Shown here: one piece after another, positions 1 through 5,575 of the stretch | How positions within the stretch are numbered: position 1 is the first letter of the stretch | Layout: each line of letters opens with the position of its first letter | Assembly (NCBI GenBank): GCA_017517985.1 | Contig: JAFWWX010000120.1 | Location: 1-5,575 of the forward strand | DNA from: Clostridia bacterium | GTDB taxonomy: Bacteria > Bacillota_A > Clostridia > Oscillospirales > CAG-382 | Direction: 5' to 3' | DNA: 5,575 nucleotides | Notes under the pieces: model-generated | Told to the model about the DNA's origin: nothing | Database searches by the model: none | What the model saw: only the letters and a program-made list of their open reading frames with translations | Translations under genes and position numbers: made by a program

Positions 1-21
1 AAATAAAAATAGGAGATAAAT

Positions 22-588
22 ATGCGTATAATTACAGGAATAGCAAGAGGAGTAAAACTTGTAACTCTTGAAGGAGAAGAAATCACAAGACCTACAAGCG
101 AAAGAACAAAGGAAGGTATTTTCAGTGCTATACAATTTGAAATAGCAGGAAAGCGAGTACTCGACTTGTTTTCTGGAACAGGCCAGATGGCTCTTGAAGC
201 ATTGAGCAGGGGAGCTGAAAGTGCTGTAATGATTGATGAAAACGCAGATGCCGTTGAAATTATCAAAGCAAACGCTAAAAAAACAGGGCTTATTAAAAAT
301 TGCAGAATTTCGCGTATGGATTACAGCGAATATCTTAAATCCGCCACAGGTAGAGAAAAATTTGATATTATATTCCTTGATCCGCCATATTCAAAGAGTA
401 TGAAGGATGAGATTCTTAAAAAGCTTAGGAGAACAGATCTTCTTTCAGATGGTTGTATAGTTGTTTGTGAAACGGACAAGGATGAAATTGACGGAAATGT
501 TCACGGTCTTACGCTGAGAAAGAAATATAAATACAGCAGGACAATCACATATATATTTGATTACAATATATCGGAGGAATCCAAGTGA
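22..588 (+). CDS. rsmD: 16S rRNA (guanine(966)-N2)-methyltransferase RsmD
   Basis: This 188-residue cytosolic enzyme is predicted to transfer a methyl group from S-adenosylmethionine to the N2 of G966 (E. coli numbering) in 16S rRNA during assembly of the small ribosomal subunit. The protein opens with MRIITGIARG, close to the family's usual MRIISGxARG, followed by the conserved RPTSERTKEGIFS at residues 23-35. The SAM-binding motif I is VLDLFSGTGQMALEALSRGA at 46-65, and the catalytic DPPY tetrad is at 120-123, preceded by IIFL. The length matches the family. The start is supported by AGGAG at 11-15, 6 nt before the ATG. The gene overlaps coaD by 4 nt, and rsmD-coaD is a common pair in Firmicutes, which strengthens the call. 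The upstream context is outside the window, so the promoter cannot be seen. Confidence 0.95.
   Translation: MRIITGIARGVKLVTLEGEEITRPTSERTKEGIFSAIQFEIAGKRVLDLFSGTGQMALEALSRGAESAVMIDENADAVEIIKANAKKTGLIKNCRISRMDYSEYLKSATGREKFDIIFLDPPYSKSMKDEILKKLRRTDLLSDGCIVVCETDKDEIDGNVHGLTLRKKYKYSRTITYIFDYNISEESK
573..577 (+). promoter_or_regulatory. Ribosome binding site of coaD, inside the end of rsmD
   Basis: GGAGG lies 7 nt before a GTG codon at 585. It decides in favour of the GTG start for coaD and sits within the last codons of rsmD. The GTGA overlap (585-588) combines the coaD start with the rsmD stop TGA, which suggests translational coupling. Confidence 0.8.
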
Positions 589-1070
589 GTAAGGTTTTAA
601 TTCCGGGGAGCTTTGACCCAATTACACTCGGACATATTGATATTATAAAGAAATGCAGTAAAAGCTTTGACAAGGTTATCGTTATGGTTGGTTATAATGA
701 GAACAAAAAAGAATTTTTGTCTGCTGAAAAAAGAGTAATGTATGCATTAGATGCATTAAAGGATTTACAAAATGTTGATGTTGTGTCATACCCGGGATTC
801 GTGATTGATTTCGCATACGATAACAAGATTGATTTCATAGTTAAAGGTATTCGCAACAATGAAGACTTTGAATACGAGTCTCAAATGGCATCTGTAAATT
901 ATACTCTTTCTCTTGAAAAATACGGCAGAGGCATTGAAACATTCTTTATTAATTCAAGTCCTGAATACAGATATACAAGTTCTACTCTTGTACGCCAATT
1001 GATGGAATTGAAGTTGCCCTTTGATAAATATGCCCATAACCCTAAATTGCTTAATGAAATAACAAGATAA
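585..1070 (+). CDS. coaD: Phosphopantetheine adenylyltransferase (CoaD)
   Basis: This 161-residue cytosolic enzyme joins 4'-phosphopantetheine and ATP to form dephospho-CoA and pyrophosphate, the penultimate step of coenzyme A synthesis. It belongs to the bacterial nucleotidyltransferase superfamily. The ATP-binding GSFDPITLGH is at residues 8-17 with the T/HxGH signature (T14, G16, H17). NENKKEF (38-44) matches the conserved lysine loop. VKGIRNNEDFEYE (86-98) is the counterpart of the usual RGLRxxxDFEYE block, and YTSSTLVRQL (130-139) is the counterpart of ISSSxVR. Length is normal for the family, which forms hexamers. Two conserved positions differ mildly: Lys87 where Arg is usual, and Tyr-Thr where Ile-Ser is usual before SS. 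Both look conservative, so the enzyme is probably active. It starts with GTG and overlaps rsmD by 4 nt, forming a two-gene operon that ends at the hairpin right after its stop. Confidence 0.96.
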   Translation: MSKVLIPGSFDPITLGHIDIIKKCSKSFDKVIVMVGYNENKKEFLSAEKRVMYALDALKDLQNVDVVSYPGFVIDFAYDNKIDFIVKGIRNNEDFEYESQMASVNYTLSLEKYGRGIETFFINSSPEYRYTSSTLVRQLMELKLPFDKYAHNPKLLNEITR

Positions 1071-1113
1071 AAAAATGGAAGCTGTAAAAATACATTTCAC
1101 AGCTTCCATTTTT
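1071..1113. terminator. Bidirectional intrinsic terminator between coaD and the flavodiiron gene
   Basis: A perfect 15-bp inverted repeat has arms at 1071-1085 (AAAAATGGAAGCTGT) and 1099-1113, with a 13-nt loop that can close by three more A-T pairs (1087-1089 with 1095-1097). The stem core GGAAGCTGT is flanked by A-tract and T-tract. On the plus strand it ends in five T, right after the coaD stop. On the minus strand it ends in seven T (complement of 1069-1075), 39 nt beyond the stop of the flavodiiron gene. This suits two converging transcripts that share one terminator. Confidence 0.9.
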
Positions 1114-1139
1114 ATTGTAGGATCAATATATTTTATTAA

Positions 1140-1172
1140 ATAGGCTCAAAATTTATTTTATAGGCTCAAAAT
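1140..1172. repeat. Short direct repeat at the flavodiiron gene stop
   Basis: The 13-mer ATAGGCTCAAAAT occurs at 1140-1152 and again at 1160-1172, a period of 20 nt. The right copy encodes the last residues of the flavodiiron protein (FEPI); the left copy lies just past its stop codon in a different frame. It looks like a small tandem duplication of the gene's 3' end, or a slippage scar. No function is evident. Confidence 0.6.
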
Positions 1173-2943
1173 CTGAAGCTCCGTGTTTACATAAGGGGCA
1201 AATATAGTCCTCTGGCAGAGTATCTCCTTCATAGACATAACCGCAAATCTTACAAACATAACCTTTCTTTCCTTCTGTTTCAGGCTTTGGTTTTACATAA
1301 TCGTAATAATAGCTGTATGTCATAGTTTCATTATTGTTGATTACTCTTGCTTCCGTTACACTACATATAAACATACCATGTGTATCAAGATCTACATACT
1401 GCTCAACCTTGAGAGACATAAAGGAATTAATGTATCTGGGCAGGAAAACAAGACCGTTATCCGAACGAAGCACTTCACAATCCTTAAATTTATCGGTGTT
1501 TCTTCCACTTACAAAACCAAATGCTTCAAATACTTTAAATGGAGCGTCTACGGAAAGGCAGTTCACATTCATGATACCTGTCTGTTTGATTACATGATGT
1601 GAGTAGTTATCTTTATTGATTGTGACCGCAATTCTGTTTGGAGTATTTGTAACCTGGGTAACAGTGTTAACAATCAGTCCGTTATCTTTCCTTCCATCAT
1701 TTGATGTAACAACATAAAGACCGTATCCGATTTTGAAGAGTGCAGTCAAATCATTTTTATTTGCAGTCTCATCACTTTGTGCAAGATACTCCTGACAAAG
1801 CTCATTTGCAAGTGCGGTTATCTGTTCTCTACTTTCAGAGTTTAGAGCTGACATAATTCTTACTTTGTTTTCTGTGTATGAAATATTTTTACAACCGTCA
1901 AGCAATTCCTTCATAACCTTTGCAGCAAGTGGGGCCCAGCTTCCGTTTTCAATAAAAGCAACAGTTCTGTTTTTGAATCCTCTTTCAGTCAAATGATTTA
2001 TAAATTCGCGCATAAACGGAAAAATTTCAGCATTATATGTTGTTGTTGCAAGAACAAGCTTACTGAATCTGAATGCATCTGCTACAGCTTCTGACATATC
2101 ACATCGTGCAAGGTCATACACTTTAAGATTGGGACAACCGTTTGCCTTTATTTTTTCACATAGCTCGTTTACAGCTTTTCTTGTATTACCGTATACTGAA
2201 GTATATGCAACAACAATACCATCTTCTTCAGGAAGATATGTCGACCAGGTATTATAAAGATTAAGATAAAATCCCAGATTATCTGAAAGAACAGGACCGT
2301 GGAGAGGACAAATTTTTTCAATATCAAGTTTTGCAGCTTTTTTAAGTAAAGCCTGTACTTGTGCACCGTATTTTCCAACTATGCCGATGTAATAACGTCT
2401 TGCCTCATCAACCCAAGGCTCATCAACATCAATGGCACCAAATTTACCGAATCCATCAGCGGAAAAAAGCACTTTGTCTTTTGAATCGTATGTTACAATA
2501 ACCTCTGGCCAATGAACCATAGGTGCTGTAACAAATGTAAGAGTGTGGTTTCCAAGTGAAAGTGTGTCACCTTCACCGACAATAATTTGTTTGTCCTCAA
2601 ATGATGTACCAAAAAAACCGTTCATCATAGAAAAGGACTTTGCTGAAGAAACAATTTTACAATTGGGAAATGCCTTTACAAATGTATGGATATTTGCTGA
2701 ATGGTCAGGCTCCATATGTTGTATTATAAGATAATCCGGTGTTCTGTTTCCCAGGGTGTTTTGTATGTTATCAAGCCACTGGTGGGTAAATGAAGCATCC
2801 ACCGTATCCATAATTGCAATCTTTTCGTCAATAATTGCATATGAATTATAGGAAATACCGTTTGGAACCTTATACTGTCCCTCAAACAAATCAATTTTTC
2901 TGTCGTTAACACCGATATATTTAATATCATTTGTTACATACAT
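1153..2943 (-). CDS. fprA: Flavodiiron protein with fused flavin reductase and rubredoxin domains (FprA family)
   Basis: This 596-residue cytosolic protein is predicted to reduce O2 to water and possibly NO to N2O at a non-haem diiron site, protecting anaerobes from oxygen. Four modules are visible. The metallo-beta-lactamase-like diiron domain (about 1-240) carries all seven ligands: H76, E78, D80, H81 (HMEPDH), H144, D163 and H215. The flavodoxin domain (about 242-388) binds FMN with VVAYTSVYGNTRKAV at 244-258. A flavin-reductase-like split-barrel domain (about 397-550) begins ALFKIGYGLYVVTS. A C-terminal rubredoxin (561-596) has C564-x2-C567-G and C582-P-L-C585. The fusion suggests an electron path from NAD(P)H through flavin and rubredoxin to FMN and diiron in one chain; that path is inferred. 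The start at 2943 is chosen over an upstream in-frame ATG at 2967 because GGAGG lies 7 nt before it and nothing similar precedes 2967. It follows hydF by 94 nt. Family assignment is very sure; the physiological substrate (O2 or NO) is not. Confidence 0.93.
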   Translation of the reverse strand: MYVTNDIKYIGVNDRKIDLFEGQYKVPNGISYNSYAIIDEKIAIMDTVDASFTHQWLDNIQNTLGNRTPDYLIIQHMEPDHSANIHTFVKAFPNCKIVSSAKSFSMMNGFFGTSFEDKQIIVGEGDTLSLGNHTLTFVTAPMVHWPEVIVTYDSKDKVLFSADGFGKFGAIDVDEPWVDEARRYYIGIVGKYGAQVQALLKKAAKLDIEKICPLHGPVLSDNLGFYLNLYNTWSTYLPEEDGIVVAYTSVYGNTRKAVNELCEKIKANGCPNLKVYDLARCDMSEAVADAFRFSKLVLATTTYNAEIFPFMREFINHLTERGFKNRTVAFIENGSWAPLAAKVMKELLDGCKNISYTENKVRIMSALNSESREQITALANELCQEYLAQSDETANKNDLTALFKIGYGLYVVTSNDGRKDNGLIVNTVTQVTNTPNRIAVTINKDNYSHHVIKQTGIMNVNCLSVDAPFKVFEAFGFVSGRNTDKFKDCEVLRSDNGLVFLPRYINSFMSLKVEQYVDLDTHGMFICSVTEARVINNNETMTYSYYYDYVKPKPETEGKKGYVCKICGYVYEGDTLPEDYICPLCKHGASDFEPIK

Positions 2944-2950
2944 ATTTTTT

Positions 2951-2955
2951 CCTCC
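2951..2955 (-). promoter_or_regulatory. Ribosome binding site that fixes the flavodiiron start
   Basis: On the minus strand GGAGG stands 7 nt before the ATG at 2943. An in-frame ATG eight codons upstream (2967) has only AT-rich sequence before it and would place this GGAGG inside the coding region. The shorter protein beginning MYVTNDIKYIG is therefore preferred. Confidence 0.85.
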
Positions 2956-2990
2956 GTGTTTAAACATTAAATATAATATATCCCAAATAG

Positions 2991-2996
2991 ATTATA
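2991..2996 (-). promoter_or_regulatory. Possible -10 element upstream of the flavodiiron gene
   Basis: TATAAT reads on the minus strand 47 nt before the chosen ATG, within the 94-nt gap after hydF. No convincing -35 hexamer sits 16-18 nt upstream; the nearest TTTACA is only 11 nt away. In such AT-rich DNA a chance match is likely, so this is a candidate only. No hairpin terminator follows hydF in the gap, so read-through from hydF is also plausible. Confidence 0.25.
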
Positions 2997-3037
2997 ATAT
3001 GAATTTGTGTAAAACACTTGAAATTTATATAAATATA

Positions 3038-4237
3038 TTAGAGAAACTTTAATATTTCGGGAAATATTTCAAGGCTTCTTTTTAGGATTCCGTGCATATG
3101 TGCAATTGCAATACCGTAATTTACAATAGGTACTCCGGCTGACTTAGCTTTTTGTATTCTTGATTTCATTTCTTTTTCATTAAGCATACAGCCACCGCAA
3201 TGAATACATAATTTGTATTCCGACAAGTTATCGGGATATTCACCACCGCTTGTTAGCGTTATTTCAGGCTTTACCCCTGAAAAATTTTCTATCCAGGCTG
3301 GAATTTTTACACTTCCAATATCTCCGCATTGTCTGTGATGAGTACATCCTTCGGAAATAAGCACCTTATCTCCGTCTTTAAGTTTTGAAAGTTCCGATGC
3401 TCCTTTGACAAGCTCCCTTAAATCGCCTTTATACCTTGCAAAAAGAATAGAAAAAGATGTAAGTAAGATATTATCCGGAACAAGCTTTGAAACCTTACCG
3501 AAGGCCTGTGAATCGGTAATAACCATTCTGGGATTCTTATTTAATGAATCAAGGGTAATTTTAAGCTCCGTATCACGACAGCATATCGGAATACACCCTG
3601 CATCAAGAATATCTCTTATTGTCTGTTGCTGTGGTAGAATTAATCTACCTAATGGTGCCGATTTATCAATCGGAATGACAAGAATTACAGTATCACCGGG
3701 TTCCAGCAAATCTGCAACAATATTTTTGGTGTTTTCAACTCTGCCCTTGAATTTTCCGAGTCTTTCTTTAAGTTCGTTTATTCCTATGCCATTAACTGCA
3801 CTTACATAAATTGAATTATCAGTATTTTCTGGACATAAATCGAGAAGATCGCATTTGTTAAATACAATAATATAGGGTGTATTTTTTTCTTTAAACATGG
3901 ATATAAGCTTTTTGTCCCATTCTCCGATCCCAATAGTGGCATCACACACAAGTACGGCAATATCTGTACTTGATAATGCTTCTTTAGCTTTCTTAACCCT
4001 TAATTCTCCAAGTTCACCTTCATCATCAATCCCCGGTGTGTCAATAATTACAACAGGCCCCAGTGGAAGAAGCTCCATTGCTTTTTTTACCGGGTCGGTT
4101 GTTGTTCCCTTATATTCCGAAACAACAGATAGTTGCTGTCCTGTAACAGCGTTCACGAGGCTCGATTTGCCTGCGTTTCTAAGTCCGAAAAATCCTATGT
4201 GCAGTCTTTCAGCACTAACTGTATCATTTAAGCTCAT
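3038..4237 (-). CDS. hydF: [FeFe]-hydrogenase maturation GTPase HydF
   Basis: HydF is the cytosolic scaffold on which the 2Fe subcluster, built with the radical-SAM enzymes HydE and HydG, is assembled and then handed to apo-hydrogenase. The 399-residue length is typical. The N-terminal GTPase domain has the P-loop GLRNAGKSS at 18-26, the switch threonines TTTD at 45-48, DTPG at 66-69, NKCD at 127-130 and SA at 146-147. A dimerisation region follows. The C-terminal cluster-binding domain shows the CxH...HCxxC signature: C298-T-H300 (followed by H301), then H346-C347-G-G-C350, all intact. The start ATG at 4237 is preceded by GAGG with a 7-nt spacer. It begins 15 nt after the stop of the substrate-binding lipoprotein gene, so the two are very likely co-transcribed. 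No hydE, hydG or hydrogenase gene is in the window. Confidence 0.96.
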   Translation of the reverse strand: MSLNDTVSAERLHIGFFGLRNAGKSSLVNAVTGQQLSVVSEYKGTTTDPVKKAMELLPLGPVVIIDTPGIDDEGELGELRVKKAKEALSSTDIAVLVCDATIGIGEWDKKLISMFKEKNTPYIIVFNKCDLLDLCPENTDNSIYVSAVNGIGINELKERLGKFKGRVENTKNIVADLLEPGDTVILVIPIDKSAPLGRLILPQQQTIRDILDAGCIPICCRDTELKITLDSLNKNPRMVITDSQAFGKVSKLVPDNILLTSFSILFARYKGDLRELVKGASELSKLKDGDKVLISEGCTHHRQCGDIGSVKIPAWIENFSGVKPEITLTSGGEYPDNLSEYKLCIHCGGCMLNEKEMKSRIQKAKSAGVPIVNYGIAIAHMHGILKRSLEIFPEILKFL

Positions 4238-4252
4238 AAAATTTCCTCACTA

Positions 4253-5368
4253 TTATTGATATGCAGAAGCATTTGATGACGGTGAAAATATTGTTTCAGC
4301 TTGCTTGGCGGTAAGTTCTACACCAAAAACTTCTTTATAATATTTTTTTGTTTCTTCTATAATATCAATATCCTCGAATACATCCGGATATACGGTTTTT
4401 GCTATCCATAATAGAGTTACAGGGGTATCAACACCGCAAGTGTAGCTTCTGTACATACCAAGTGGCATTTTGTAGACACGTTTATTCTTAACAGCGTCAA
4501 TGCCACTCCACTTTGGGTCATTATAGAGTGTTTCTGGTGTTGCTGTAGTGAAGTTTGTAATAAGAATACATTCCGGATTCCACTGATATATCTGTTCCAT
4601 ATTTACATTGACTGAATTATCCTTATCTATAGCACTTCCGACATTATTTGCATAAACCGCATCCGACCACCATTGACCAAAAAATTTATTACCGCTTGTC
4701 GCAATCATCGTATCCGTATATTGATATAGGAAGAATATATTTTCTCTTTCAAAATTGTCAGCGTTTTTGATTCTGTCGTTTACTATGTTTATAACATTTT
4801 CGCTGTATGCTGAAACAATATCACTTTTTTTGTTTTCAGGGAATATCTGTGAAAGTAAATCTATCCAGTTCTCAAGCGTCAGAACTGCATCGTAGTCCCA
4901 TTTGTTTACTGCTACTGCAACTGCCGGAATACCTGCTTTTCTGCACAGCTCACCGTGTCCCGGGTCTGCAGCATTATAAATATATACATCCGGATCAAGT
5001 TCAATAAGCGCCTCGATATTTAAATTTGCACCGTTTATATAATCTGTTTCTGCATTAAGTATTTCCGGATACAACTCAGATAAAATACTATTTTTTGCTG
5101 CAGTCATACACTGCTGCGGCATACCGACAATTTTTTCTGCAGAATCAAAAAATATTGATACAACAGAGGGAAGAGGATATATTTTTCCAATCACAATGCG
5201 ATCAATATTTTTCGGAACAGTTACCTTGTATCCGAGGTGGTCGATAACTGTTACGGTTTCTTTGTCTGCAGTTCCAATATTATTATTTTTTGTTTTGCAG
5301 GAAACAAAACTGGATAATAAAATAAGTGATAAAAGTATAGTAGAAATTATCTTATAAGTAGCTTTCAT
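4253..5368 (-). CDS. ABC transporter substrate-binding lipoprotein, iron-siderophore/cobalamin (FepB/BtuF-like) class
   Basis: This 371-residue protein is predicted to be a membrane-anchored binding protein that captures an iron chelate, corrinoid or related metal complex outside the cell and delivers it to a BtuCD/FhuBC-type importer. A lipoprotein signal is visible: Lys-containing start, hydrophobic stretch at about 7-22, and a lipobox ending FVSC with Cys24 as the lipidation site (Phe at -3 is less usual). The mature part begins with VTVIDHLGYKVTVPKNIDRIVI (split at 39-52 and 53-60), the class opening. It continues through LNIEALIELDPDVYIY (116-131) and ends with WSGIDAVKNKRVYKMP at 287-302, a strong signature of this fold. 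Aromatic patches such as FFGQWW (229-234) may line the ligand cleft. AGGTGA lies 6 nt before the ATG. It starts 12 nt after the upstream partial gene and ends 15 nt before hydF. No permease or ATPase gene is in the window. The ligand cannot be read from sequence. Confidence 0.88.
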   Translation of the reverse strand: MKATYKIISTILLSLILLSSFVSCKTKNNNIGTADKETVTVIDHLGYKVTVPKNIDRIVIGKIYPLPSVVSIFFDSAEKIVGMPQQCMTAAKNSILSELYPEILNAETDYINGANLNIEALIELDPDVYIYNAADPGHGELCRKAGIPAVAVAVNKWDYDAVLTLENWIDLLSQIFPENKKSDIVSAYSENVINIVNDRIKNADNFERENIFFLYQYTDTMIATSGNKFFGQWWSDAVYANNVGSAIDKDNSVNVNMEQIYQWNPECILITNFTTATPETLYNDPKWSGIDAVKNKRVYKMPLGMYRSYTCGVDTPVTLLWIAKTVYPDVFEDIDIIEETKKYYKEVFGVELTAKQAETIFSPSSNASAYQ

Positions 5369-5380
5369 AATTTGTCACCT

Positions 5381-5575
5381 TTAATTTAGTTCATTTAAAA
5401 TTGGAGTTATGTTTTCAATTAGATTTGGAATTTTATCGCGGTAAATTCTTCCTGAAAATGCTTCGTGGGGAAGCTCTATAAAATTAACATTATCTTTGAA
5501 TATTGGTTTGTACATAGGGTCAGCAATAATGTTTACTGCGTTTTCTGAAATTCTGACTATATCCTCCTCGTCAGT
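5381..5575 (-). CDS. C-terminal fragment of a gene cut by the window edge; possibly nitrogenase component-1-like
   Basis: An open frame runs from the right edge to a TAA at 5381-5383, giving the last 64 residues of a protein whose start lies outside the window. The tail includes IVRISENAVNIIADPMYKP and then IELPHEAFSGRIYR, and ends in a predicted helix (IPNLIENITPILNELN). The arrangement, a helix, a short strand with IIADP, then an LPHEAFSGR segment, resembles the C-terminal end of nitrogenase component-1-like oxidoreductases (NifD/NifE superfamily), in which a 'which protein is present, and its shared partner motif' segment precedes the end. This is from memory of the family and is tentative. 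The gene ends 12 nt before the substrate-binding protein, and the ribosome binding site of the latter directly follows its stop, so they are one operon. Coding status is well supported by frame, spacing and sensible composition; the family is not. Confidence 0.75.
   Translation of the reverse strand, partial: TDEEDIVRISENAVNIIADPMYKPIFKDNVNFIELPHEAFSGRIYRDKIPNLIENITPILNELN

Noticed and set aside
1334..1602. Plus-strand open frames within the flavodiiron gene
   Set aside because: They are antisense to the well-supported flavin reductase-like domain and show no independent coding signals.
2944..2967. Longer flavodiiron protein starting at the upstream ATG (2967)
   Set aside because: No ribosome binding site precedes 2967, whereas GGAGG is well placed for the ATG at 2943, and the extra eight residues (MFKHGGKN) are translated from that GGAGG itself.
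3005..3018. GTGTAAAACAC dyad in the hydF-fprA gap as an operator or terminator
   Set aside because: The arms are only 4 bp with a 3-nt centre, no T-tract follows on the minus strand, and no known consensus such as Rex is matched.
2944..3037. PerR-type operator upstream of the flavodiiron gene, suggested by TTATAAT at 2992-2998
   Set aside because: PerR boxes need a second half-site (ATTATAA) one base away. The matching seven bases on either side agree at only two positions, so this is just an AT-rich half-match.
3405..4259. Plus-strand open frames opposite hydF (3405-3809 and 3897-4259)
   Set aside because: They lie wholly or almost wholly antisense to hydF, whose motifs are intact, have no ribosome binding site or recognisable domain, and are serine-rich as expected for shadow frames.
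1..5575. CRISPR array, tRNA, rRNA, insertion sequence or phage genes
   Set aside because: No regularly spaced repeats, no cloverleaf-like sequence, no transposase motifs and no terminal inverted repeats were seen; coding density is high and all genes have ordinary chromosomal character.

Overview
The window is a low-GC, AT-rich stretch with no long non-coding gap. It suggests an anaerobic, fermentative Firmicute of the Clostridia type. The reasons are the rsmD-coaD pair with a GTGA overlap, strong GGAGG-type ribosome binding sites, a [FeFe]-hydrogenase maturase (HydF) and a large multidomain flavodiiron protein. This is an inference from gene content and style; no rRNA or other firm taxonomic marker is present.

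Layout. On the plus strand, rsmD (22-588) and coaD (585-1070) form a housekeeping two-gene unit: 16S rRNA guanine methylation and the penultimate step of coenzyme A synthesis. It ends in a near-perfect hairpin (1071-1113) with A and T tracts on its two flanks, so the hairpin can serve as terminator for both converging units. Everything to the right is on the minus strand and is read from right to left. First comes the C-terminal end of a gene that enters from beyond the right edge (5381-5575, tentatively a nitrogenase component-1-like protein). Next are a substrate-binding lipoprotein of the iron-siderophore/cobalamin ABC class (4253-5368), then hydF (3038-4237). Last is a four-module flavodiiron protein with a fused flavin reductase domain and rubredoxin (1153-2943).

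How the genes may work together. The three right-hand genes are packed with 12- and 15-nt gaps and are almost certainly co-transcribed. The flavodiiron gene follows hydF after 94 nt with no visible terminator, so it may be read from the same transcript, from its own promoter, or both. The theme is anaerobic metal and redox biology: metal or metallophore capture at the cell surface, assembly of the hydrogenase 2Fe subcluster on HydF, and O2 (or NO) removal by the flavodiiron enzyme. The most interesting open point is the partial gene at the right edge. If it is nitrogenase-like, the window is the tail of a nitrogenase-homologue/ABC-transporter cluster joined to hydF. That reading rests on a 64-residue tail and remains tentative.
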